A DNA stretch of 64,000 nt from Tetracentron sinense (taxonomy: Eukaryota > Streptophyta > Magnoliopsida > Trochodendrales > Trochodendraceae), in the NCBI GenBank assembly GCA_015143295.1, contig CM026565.1, positions 29,396,052 to 29,460,051 on the forward strand, written 5' to 3'. The translations under genes were made by a program, and so were the position numbers. The notes under the pieces are model-generated. The model saw nothing but the letters and a program-made list of their open reading frames with translations. It searched no databases and was not told the origin of the DNA. This document shows, piece after piece, positions 56,112-64,000 of this stretch (its first letter is position 1; the number at the start of each line of letters is the position of its first letter).

Positions 56112-56519
56112 TGTTGGAAATAGCAATCCAGAAGACTCTAGACTTGGAAAACATCTAGAGTTGTGTTGGAAATTGGAAGATGATCTTGAAGCATCTAGAC
56201 TTGTTGACTTGGAAGACATGCAAAAAAAAATCTAGAAAGATGCTTCTTGGAAACATGCAACTTTTGAAAGACCAAAAGGGCATTGTCCTTGTATCTTATA
56301 GAAGTCTCTAGATTAGGGTTATTATGGTCATTGTACATATCTTGTAATTACTATAAATAGAGAGTGTGTGGTGAGGATGGAGCATAGAGTGGAGTTGTGA
56401 GTTCTCAAGTGTCTAACTTTCTTTTCTCAATAAAGAGTGTTCCTTTTTCTTCCAAGGCAGTAGCCTAGTCTTCAAGTGTAGTTTCCTTAGTGCTTTTCTA
56501 GCTTGCTTAGTTTCCTACA
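56112..56519 (+). mobile_element. Solo LTR (408 bp), copia-like
   Basis: The ends TGTTGGAAA and TTTCCTACA are an imperfect inverted pair. CTATAAATAGAGAG at 56352 and AATAAAG at 56431 are well-placed TATA and polyadenylation signals, defining U3-R-U5 on the plus strand. The flanking pentamers (GTTTA, AAGTG) do not match, so it may derive from recombination between two elements or be truncated. No internal region is present. Confidence 0.6.
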
Positions 56520-57335
56520 AAGTGTCATCTTCCTATTCTCCATTGTCTTGGGCAAGGCACCACATGCCGCTGTTTTCTGGAAAATGAAAAAACAATTAAT
56601 GTTAGATTTGTCTCATAATTTTTTTATGTTAAGAGTTACCGTGCTGAGTTAGTGCTCCTCTGAGCATTGGCATTCAATTAGTAGGAAGTTGAGGGAAAAG
56701 AATGTAAAGTTTAAAATCATAAGCTTTTAATCCTCTTTTTGTTCTTGTTAGTATCACTTCGCCTTTTTCTATGTACCTTCCATATATTAGTTAAACATGA
56801 GCCAAGAAATGACATTAATATCCACTCTATATATGTCATTGTGATAAAACTTTTATCTTTCTTGATGTCATGGCAGAAACATGCAAGACATTTTGTTAAC
56901 TGCTTTTATGGAGAAGAAATACCCGTATCAAAATCATATTTTCCTAGAAGATGAATATATTCAAGTAATTGTGTTTTTTCTCTTTTAATTCTAGTTAGTT
57001 AATAATTTTTTAAATATTTTTTCAATAAATCAAAGTTTATATAGATGATTGAATCTTAAGGATCAGTGGATCTTAACCACAGTAGCATGTCCTCTTCAAT
57101 CAAGGAAATGGCAAATGGCCGACCCATTGACACCCCTAATTAATATAACCTTACTTTAGATACTATAATATAATATAAATATTCAACTTTTTTGGTTGAA
57201 CACAATAAAACCACAAGGTGTTACTGTAAGTATTTGAAAGGAAACACACACCACACACACACACGCCACACAGACCACACACACAGCTTAAACAACTTCT
57301 TTAGATTCAAATTTTAATTCTAGCAATGTTTGATG
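56520..57335. other. Intergenic, module remnant and CA repeat
   Basis: 57030-57085 holds a short module remnant (CTTAAGGATCAGTGGATC). 57247-57293 is a CA-rich microsatellite with interruptions. The open frame at 56739-56954 has no domain. Confidence 0.45.
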
Positions 57336-57338
57336 CAG

Positions 57339-57556
57339 ATTTATAGAACCAATTTAAAAGAGTCTGTCTATTTTGGGTGTGATTGTGGGCCAATGAAGTG
57401 GGCCAATCACCCATATGAGTGTAAAATCTGGTGCAAAGAATGGATGACTGAGATCATGGAGTCTCACAAGGATGTTAAGAAACTGCTATGCATCATTTGG
57501 GGTCAAATTGTGAAAGATACTTCTTTCCCAAAGGAAGATTTCCTGGAGTTAGTCGG
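57339..57556 (+). pseudogene. Candidate exon of an unrecognised Cys-rich protein
   Basis: The 218-bp open stretch is bordered by TTTGATGCAG (acceptor) and GG|GTATAT (donor). It encodes about 72 residues with FGCDCGPMKW and CKIWCKEW motifs, a CxC..CxxxC pattern that could bind metal, then a charged helical region. The same exon recurs in decayed form at 57695. I do not recognise the family. The duplicated exon with conserved borders argues for a real gene ancestor. It may be intact or a relict. Confidence 0.4.
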
Positions 57557-57694
57557 GTATATCTCACTTTTTTAATTTACCAACGTGAACTTGAATTATT
57601 GTAGGTAATTGTGTTTTCTCTTTTATAACCTCCCCCCCCACACACACACACTTTTTCTTTGGATTCAATTTTTAAATGTAGCTAATTTTTGCAG

Positions 57695-57806
57695 CTATAT
57701 AAAACAAACTTGAAGCTGGAAGTTGCTTTGGGTGTGACTCCAAGCCCATGAAATGGGCAAATGACTCATCTGACTACAAGATTTGGTGCACTAGTTGTCA
57801 ATAATG
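57695..57806 (+). pseudogene. Decayed duplicate of the 57339 exon
   Basis: After TTTTTGCAG, the sequence follows the upstream exon (TATAAAACAAACTTGAAG, then TTTGGGTGTGACTC, CCCATGAAATGGGCAAATGA, AAGATTTGGTGCAC) but with a small deletion that shifts the frame, and it stops early. A tandem duplication of about 356 bp, including the preceding intron end, explains the pair. Confidence 0.5.
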
Positions 57807-57819
57807 GATGCACTAGGTG

Positions 57820-57878
57820 TATCCCTTCCTTAGGAAGGAGGGGATCCATTCCCGAGAGGGTGAGAGTGTTGTATTATC
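57820..57878 (+). mobile_element. SINE-like fragment
   Basis: GGATCCATTCCCGAGAGGG and GTGAGAGTGTTGTAT resemble the B-box segment of the SINE at 12808-12966 (GGTTCTATTCCTGAAAGAG, GTGAGAGTTTGTAT). Only this part is visible. Confidence 0.4.
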
Positions 57879-58487
57879 TGTAGAACCCTGGTCCTCGATG
57901 TACATGTATGGTGAATAGTGTCATGAATAGTGTGTAAGGCTTGATGCCTAATGTAAAGTCTTGAATGATTCTCAATGAAAATGAGAGCTTGGTTTTCTAT
58001 TTGTATGAATAATTATATGTTAATATGTATTAAAATTCCGTAGGAATGTTTTCCCTAGGTTGTAGGTGTTGAAAACAAAAGATGGAAAATGTCCTAAGTG
58101 TTAAAAGGGGAATGTCTTAACATATCCTCAACTTTAGGGAGTTTTAGTTTTGGAACCGCTTATCGGAATCGAGTGATTCTTGAATCATTAGAAAGGTATT
58201 GAAACCCTCTTCGAGGTTCATGTTTAAAATTTTTTCAGATTTTGAGTCTAAGCTAAGTCAAATGTAGGTTTTCCGAAATTTTGTCTACTGAAATTCTAGA
58301 CCAGTCAGATTTAGAGCCCATTTAGACAATTAAGAACTCAGAATTATGATTTTTCCATTAAATACAAAATTATTCTCCTTTGAATAAAAAGTCCAACACA
58401 AGTTGAATCGTTAAAATATAATAAGCGAGTCAAAAGTTATGGTCGAAATACCAAAGCAGAGGAAAAGAAAGTCGAAATCTTGGGGGT

Positions 58488-58615
58488 CGCGATCTATCAC
58501 AGTCAATCGAAATCTGGGAAACGTCCTCGGGAAAAAGTGCGATAGATCACCCTTCAGGTGCGATAGATCGCAATATGGGTTACGATCTATCGCAATTAAG
58601 TGTGATCGATCGCAC
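58488..58615. promoter_or_regulatory. Cluster of CGATAGATCG-like motifs upstream of the LTR TATA box
   Basis: Five copies of a 12-bp near-palindrome occur: CGCGATCTATCAC (58488), GTGCGATAGATCAC (58537), GTGCGATAGATCGC (58558), ACGATCTATCGC (58582) and GTGATCGATCGCAC (58602), in both orientations. The cluster ends 43 bp before the TATA box. Its position suggests a transcription-factor site array in the U3 region. Confidence 0.5.
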
Positions 58616-58657
58616 TTGGGTACTGAGTTTCGGAAATTAGGGTTTTAATCTCTTGGG

Positions 58658-58667
58658 TTATAAATAG
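58658..58667 (+). promoter_or_regulatory. TATA box of the gypsy LTR
   Basis: TTATAAATAG, followed about 30 bp later by a GGGTTTTGGG stretch suited to a transcription start. Typical for plant LTR promoters. Confidence 0.6.
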
Positions 58668-59168
58668 GAGACCATTTGAGGGTTTTGGGTTTAACCTAAA
58701 CCTAAAGGAGATATTGAAAGGAGAAGGGAGAAGATTAGGGATTTCCAAAGAGAGGTTTTCGATTGAATAGCTAGTGAAGCTCAAATCAAGGTTTGAGATC
58801 TTCCCCATCAAGCTTAGAGCATCTTCTTCAAGAAATGATCTTCCTCCTCAAGGTGGTGTCTTCTGCATCAAGCTTGGGGTTCTTAATCAAAGGTTTTCTT
58901 CAAAATAGGAATTTATCCTCAAGAGGTTAGTACACCCTTCTAGTAGTATGTAAAGAGATAAGCATCATCTTCTATACAAACACATGTTTTAGAGAGAGAA
59001 TATTTCTAAATTTGGAGCTCATGCACTCCAACTCTTGCTCTAGGCTTTGGGCACTTTAGGCTTTGATTAGGTGTCAAATTCAGGGTGCGCGTAGTACCAT
59101 CCTATATTTTATTATGCAATGAGAATGAAAATCATGACTCCTGATCTCTCATAGAAGGTTCTAATTGG

Positions 59169-59595
59169 CACTACAAAATTCAAGATCTATTGCGGCGGCT
59201 GAAAACTATCGCCATAAATAATAAAATTGTCGTTAAACATATATAACGGCAATACATACAAATGTCATTACAGGTCTGTCGCAATGGATGTTACAGCGGT
59301 TTGTAACGACGGTTTTTATCTCCGCAACTGTAGAGCCCATTTATAATAGCGGTTTTTTTTATACTTATAACGGCGATTCAAAGGATAATTCGGTCATTCG
59401 AATTGTCTATGTAGCGACGGTTGTACCGCCGTTATATATTGAATCGGTAACGACATTATAGAGCTGCCATACCAAATCAATTTTCAACGGCGATTGAAAC
59501 CGTCGTTAGAAAGTAAATATGTAAGGGCATTTTAAACCGCTGTTGCTGTACTGTATCTGTAATGGCGCTTTAAAACCGCCGCAATCAATGAAAAA
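59169..59595. mobile_element. CACTA-type transposon end with subterminal repeats
   Basis: It begins CACTACAAAA, the signature terminus of CACTA (En/Spm) elements. It goes on with about ten inverted and direct copies of AACGGCGGT / ACCGCCGTT-type words (for example 59215-59230, 59400-59440 and 59545-59585). Such subterminal arrays bind the CACTA transposase. The opposite terminus TTTTGTAGTG was not found, so the element is truncated or rearranged. Confidence 0.75.
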
Positions 59596-59598
59596 TTA

Positions 59599-59644
<46 letters not shown>

Positions 59645-59645
59645 A
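59599..59645. repeat. (AT)n microsatellite
   Basis: Uninterrupted AT dinucleotide run of about 43 bp between the CACTA end and the following AT-rich stretch. Confidence 0.9.
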
Positions 59646-60097
59646 TAATATTTTTTTCACCTGTATTAATTATACCTGTAAGCAATATAAAATAAATTCA
59701 AATTATCTACAAAAGTTCTAAACACCAAAATATAATCCATAAATATATAAATTCATGTCCATAAAAATCCCATAATAAACCGTCTAAAATGTTTGTCAAT
59801 ATATATATACATGTCCATAAAAATGTATCAAATGTAAAATGAAAAATCTGCAAGAGCTACCTGGCAAGTCTAAAAAATCTGCAAGAGCTACCTGGCAGGT
59901 CCCTCCGACTGATGCACTCCTGCTGCTCCAAAACCTGACAGATGTGTGCTACCGACACCCTCCTACAAAAAAAATAAAATACAATTTATTATTAGACTAG
60001 CAAAATGATAAAATTTATGAATTTCATCAATCAAAAATTTGCAAGTAAAAAAATAATTGTAAAGATTTCATAGTTATTGAGTTGAACAAAAATATTT
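59646..60097. other. AT-rich stretch with a short duplicated GC-rich block
   Basis: AAATCTGCAAGAGCTACCTG is tandemly duplicated (59845 and 59876). 59880-59970 is GC-richer and open on the minus strand, perhaps an exon remnant of the CACTA element. No domain is recognised. Confidence 0.4.
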
Positions 60098-62160
60098 AGT
60101 TCATTAGTCTAAACCCACAAACGTGCACCAAATCCAAACCAGGGGTTAGATTACGATGCCGTTTCTTCTAACGCGTGTATTTCAACCCAAGCTATGTGTG
60201 AGAATTTGTTTCGTCGAAATCCAAGCCTGTTTGCCAAATTTGGACATCGAGAGGCCGAAATCCATACTTGGTTAGTATGCTTTGGCCTAAACCTAGAAAC
60301 GTACACCAAATCCAAACCGGGGGTCGGATGTTGATGTCATTTCTTCTAACACGTGTATTTCGACCCAAGCTAAGTGTGAGAATTCATTTCGCCGAAATCC
60401 GAGGTCGTTTGCCCAATTTGGGCACCGAGAAGCCAAAATCCATACTTGGTTAGTATGTTTTGGCTTAAACCTGGAAACGGGCACCAAATCCAAACCTGGA
60501 GTTGGATTCCGATGTCGTTTCTTCTAACACGTGTATTTCGACCTAAGCTAAGTGTGGGAATTCGTTTCGTCGAAATCCGAGGCCGTTTGCCAGATTTGGG
60601 CACCGAGAGGCCCAGAATCCATACTTGGATAGTATGCTTCAGCCTAAACCTACAAACGCCCAATAAATCCAGACCAGAGGTCGGATTCTGATGCAATTTA
60701 TTCCAACGCGAGTATTTCAACCCAACCTACGTGTGAGAATTCGTTTCACCGGAATCCAAGGTCGTTTGACCAATTTGGGCACCGAGAAGCCGAAATCTAT
60801 ACTTGGTTAGTATGCTTTGGCCTAAACCTAGAAACCCGCACCAATTCCAAACCGGGGGTCGGATTCCGATGTTGTTTCTTCTAACGCTTGTATTTCAACC
60901 CAAGCAAAGTGTGGGAATTCGTTTCGCCGGAATCTGAGGCCGTTTGCCCGATTTGGGCAGCGAGAGGTTGAAATCCATACTTGGTTAGTATGCTTTGGCC
61001 TAAACCTACAAATGCGCACCAAATCCAAACCGGGGTCGGATTCCGATGTTGTTTCTTCTAACACGTGTACTTCGAGTCAAGCTACGTGTGAGAATTAGTT
61101 TCGTCGAAATCCAAGGCCGTTTGCACGATTTGGGCACCGAGAGACCGAAATCCATACTTGGTTAGTATGCTTTGGCCTAAACCTAGAAATGCACACAAAA
61201 TCCAAACCAGGGGTTGGATTCCGATGACGTTTTTTCTAACGCGTGTATTTCGACCCAAGCTAAGTGTGAAAATTCGTTTCGTTAAAATCCGAGCCCATTT
61301 GCCTGAATTGGGCACTGATAGGCCTGCAATTCACACTTGGATAGTATGCTTTGGCTTAAACCTAGAAACACCCACCAAATCCAAGCCGGGGGTCGGATTC
61401 CGATGCCGTTTCTTCTAATGCGTGTATTTCGACCCAAGCTAAGTGTTAGAATTCATTTCATCGAAATCCGATCCCGTTTACCCGATTTGGGCACCGAGAG
61501 GCCAAAATCCATACTTGGTTAGTATGCTTCAGCCTAAACCTAGAAATGCGCATTAAATCCAAACTGGGGGTCGGATTCCGATGTCGTTTATTCTAACACG
61601 TGTATTTCGACCCAATCTAAGTGTAGGAATTCATTTCACCGGAATCCGAAGCCGTTTGCCCGATTGGGGCACCAAGAGGCCAAAATCCATACTTGGTTAG
61701 TACGCTTTGGCCTAAACCTAGAAACGTGCACCAAATCAAAACTGGGGGTCGAATTCTGATTTCGTTTCTTTGAATGCGTGTATTTTGACCTAAGCTAAGT
61801 GTGGAAATTCGTATCGCCAGAATCCGAGGCCGTTTGCCCGACTTAGACACCGAGAGGCCGAAATCAATTCTTGGTTAGTATGCTTTGGCCTAAACCTAGA
61901 AACGCAAACCAAATCAAAACCGGGGGTCAGATTCCGATGCTGTTTCTTCTAACGTGTGTATTTCGACCCAAGCTAAGTGTGAGAATTCGTTTCGTCGAAA
62001 TCCACGGCCGTTTGCCCGATTTGGGCACCGAAAGGCTGAAATCCATATTTGGTTAGTATGCTTTGGCCTAAACCTAGAAATGCGCACCAAATCCAAACCG
62101 AGGGTCAAATTCTAATGCCATTTCTTCTAACGCGTGTTAGGTGTGAGAATTTGTTTCACC
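60098..62160. repeat. Tandem array of 178-bp monomers (about 11.6 copies)
   Basis: The junction word GTATGCTTTGGCC (or a close variant) starts at 60275, 60453, 60632, 60810, 60988, 61165, 61344, 61522, 61700, 61878 and 62056, so the period is 177-179 bp. Each monomer has ACCAAATCCAAACCGGGGG, a TTCTTCTAACGCGTGTATTT block, CGACCCAAGCTAAGTGTG, then a CCGTTTGCCCGATTTGGGC block and a CATACTTGG end. Variants such as CACCGGAATCC recur five monomers apart (units 3 and 8), as do GCCGGAATC/GCCAGAATC (units 4 and 9). The array is bounded on the right by the gypsy LTR. Overlapping open frames of 60-116 codons on both strands are by-products of the repeat. Confidence 0.92.
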
Positions 62161-62811
62161 AAAATAAGAAAAAGTTTAAACACGACAAGCAAGTTTTGGA
62201 AACACGAAAAGATATTTTCAAGAATAAGTATGAATGATGAATGCGGGTTTTAAGCGAAGTTTTCTCATTTAGTTCATTGCACGTCATAATCATTGTATTA
62301 TTTTAAATTGATGTTATGAATTGCTTTCCGTTATTGCTATTATTAGCTAGTAGCTTGTACTCGCTGAGTATTCTATACTCAGTCATACATATTGATGTTG
62401 GCAGGTACCCAGTTCAACATATGTGCTCCGAGTCCTTGGATCGAGGAGGATTATGGTGAGGAAGAGCCTCACATGGAACCAATGGTAGAGCCTCAGGTGG
62501 AGGCAAGAGACCTAGATAGCTAGCCTTACTCGGATGACTATTGAGAGAGAGCTGTATGATTTTGTATTTTGTTAGGTGGGCATGTCCACCTTTAATTGAT
62601 ATGTTTTGTAAATAAATTTGGAATATTGGTCAGGTATATAGAAAAGGAAAAGAGCTGGTTTACGCTTCCGCATTGATATTAGCTTCCGCACTCTGTATTA
62701 TGTCTTCATTATATTATGTCATGTCTTGTTCATTACAGGATGGTTTGTCAGGTTAGGTATAGTTACACCTAAAGTCTCACCTAACTCCTAGGGGGGATTT
62801 TGGGGCATGAC

Positions 62812-62824
62812 TCAGAGCTCTAGG
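62812..62824 (+). other. Remnant primer-binding site of the gypsy element
   Basis: TCAGAGCTCTAGG follows the GGGGCATGAC LTR end. In related elements this is preceded by TGGTA, so about ten bases spanning the LTR end and the first half of the site seem to be deleted. Confidence 0.55.
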
Positions 62825-63118
62825 CATTAGATTCCCTAGGGTCACTTAGTAATGGATACCATGGTTTAAACAAGGCATTAGGGTTAAGAAAGGAGTCGTA
62901 TTCCAAGTATAGACTAATCTTTAGTCTTAGTCCATAACCGGTTGAAACCCAACCGAATTCAGTGTCCTATGCTAGGAACACAGATGGTATGCTATACTAT
63001 TGTATGTATGTTTGGTGTATTGTTATGTACTTAATCAATATTAAGTGATTGTGGAAATGGTTGTTGAATGCATATCCAAGTTATACTCATGGTGTACTGT
63101 TGTTCTCAGGATCTAATC
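62825..63118 (+). other. 5' untranslated region of the gypsy element
   Basis: Non-coding leader between the primer-binding remnant and the gag start. It contains GGTTGAAACCCAACC, an inverted pair near 62940, and ends CTCAGGATCTAATC before the ATG. The length is usual for this class. Confidence 0.5.
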
Positions 63119-64000
63119 ATGAGACACGGTGCTTGGGATCGCGGATACAATATGAGGAGAAACGGAGCATCTTCTCCTCCATCGGGGGATGAGCAGCCTG
63201 ACCTCACCCAGGTCTTGGGATCCATAGCAGAGACACTAGCGATGCTTGTAGCTAGGCAGCCATCTACCCCCACTCCTGCTGTGGCACTTGTGCCTACTCC
63301 TGTATATCATGCCACGAGAATCGAGGCATTTCAGAGGATGAGGCCCCTGATATTTTATGATGGCATTGATCCATTGGTTGTTGAAGCATGGATCAGGTAG
63401 CTGGAGAAGTTGTTTTCAGTGTTGTTTCCTACTGAGGCGGAGAGAGTCACCTAGGCCGCCTTCATGATGGAGGGTGAGGCCGATCTCTGGTAGAGATCCA
63501 CCATTAGAACGAGGGACTTGACACGAGCGGGTCAAGAATGGACTTAGGAAGAGTTTCTAGATGTTTTCTACAAGAAATACTTCCCAGTAGGAGTTAGAGA
63601 AAAGAAAGAACTAGAGGTCATTACCTTGAAGCAGGGGAACATAACAGTGGCAGAGTATGAGGCCAAGTTCTCCGAATTGTCGAGATTCGCTCCATATCTA
63701 ATAGCCACAGAGGCAATGAAGGCCAGAAAATTCAAGAGGAGATTGCAGGCCTACATCAAAGATAGGGTCTCAATGATCAGGCATGAGACGTACACAGAGG
63801 TTGTGGATAAGGCTCAGTTGGCAGAAACGAATTCTACAAGAGGAGAGAAATGGTGAGAGGCCAGTCCAGTGGTTCGACACAAATGGAGAAGAGGGCCAAA
63901 ACGACTCCATACAATCCTCTGAACCTACGCAGGTGCAGAGTCATTCTATTGCATCACAAGTTTCTTGTCCTACTACTATGCAAGTCACTCGACAGGTGCA
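63119..64000 (+). pseudogene. Ty3/gypsy gag, inactivated by stops, runs off the window
   Basis: The frame from the ATG at 63119 encodes an N-terminal linker and then a retrotransposon gag (PF03732-type) domain: the FQRMRPLIFYDGIDP start, an LEKLFSVLFPTEAERV block, MMEGEADLW, EEFLDVFYKKYFP, then TLKQGNITVAEYEAKFSELS and RFAPYL. One frame persists for about 740 bp without an indel, but it is broken by TAG stops at about 63398, 63452, 63492 and 63545 and a TGA at 63854. Three of the TAG stops fall where CAG (Gln) is expected. The capsid-forming protein cannot be made. Zinc knuckle and pol should follow outside the window. Confidence 0.85.

Larger units (their letters stand above)
57879..62811 (+). 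mobile_element. 5' LTR of a Ty3/gypsy element, expanded by insertions
   Basis: The LTR probably starts TGTAGAACCCTGG and ends at about GGGGCATGAC. A TATA box at 58658-58667 and a transcribed-leader-like stretch follow the first 780 bp. The downstream part resumes at about 62160 with TACTCGCTGAGTATTC and a GGGGGGATTTTGGGGCATGA end, a pattern usual for Del/Tekay-type chromovirus LTRs. About 3 kb in between is a CACTA-type end plus a 178-bp tandem array, so the LTR proper is about 2 kb. The left border is not proven because its partner LTR lies beyond the window. Confidence 0.6.

Noticed and set aside
60098..62160. CRISPR-like regularly spaced repeats
   Set aside because: The whole 178-bp unit is repeated with no unique spacers, in plant nuclear DNA. 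It is a satellite-type tandem repeat.
60268..62237. Overlapping open frames of 60-116 codons on both strands in the 178-bp array
   Set aside because: They recur with the monomer, shift frame because 178 is not a multiple of three, and have no protein-family signature.

Overview
This is nuclear DNA from a flowering plant. The evidence is AT-rich intergenic sequence, degenerate telomere-type CCCTAAA/TTTAGGG motifs, Ty1/copia and Ty3/gypsy retrotransposons, SINEs, hAT and Mutator-type elements, and one intron-containing phytocyanin gene. The species cannot be named from the sequence. Transposable elements in several nested layers make up most of the window. Only one protein-coding gene looks intact.

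The underlying layout is a collinear tandem duplication. Unit 1 (about 10.47-28.6 kb) and unit 2 (about 34.2-50.6 kb) carry the same anchor blocks in the same order and end in a phytocyanin locus. The unit 1 gene (27182-28254, minus strand) appears complete. The unit 2 copy (49694-50441) keeps an open exon 2 but has lost almost all of exon 1. Different elements have since inserted into the two units, so each unit often preserves the empty site of an insertion in the other.

Region by region. 1-4.5 kb is AT-rich with no recognised gene. 4.8-9.9 kb holds a hAT-type MITE and a 3.9-kb solo LTR. 11.4-13.3 kb holds SINEs and a 758-bp solo LTR. 13.3-22.1 kb is a three-level nest: a foldback MITE holds a degenerate Ty1/copia element, which holds a 3.6-kb solo LTR. 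22.1-26.7 kb is a Mutator-type foldback element with a 3.0-kb solo LTR in its right end. 27-28.6 kb is the phytocyanin gene. 29.6-33.6 kb holds hAT-like elements, a copia-type LTR and a second foldback element. 34.9-37.7 kb is a hAT-type MITE carrying a 2.3-kb solo LTR. At 38.4 kb there is an AP2/ERF remnant. 41-44 kb holds a SINE, a candidate Pack-MULE and other insertions. 44.1-48.8 kb is a 4.7-kb foldback element enclosing another foldback element, which encloses a small TRIM-like retroelement. 51.1-52.4 kb is another foldback element. 54.5-54.9 kb is a near-perfect hairpin element. 55.6-57.9 kb holds exon-like pieces and a solo LTR. 57.9-64 kb is the 5' part of a decayed Ty3/gypsy element whose long LTR contains a CACTA-type end and an array of 178-bp tandem repeats.

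Two features stand out. The first is a set of foldback elements with 9-10-bp target duplications. They have at least three different kinds of terminal arms but share one core module built around TTAACTATGGTTAAGATTCA. The second is the 178-bp array, whose variants recur every fifth monomer. All repeat boundaries, target duplications and identities were read by eye and not computed.
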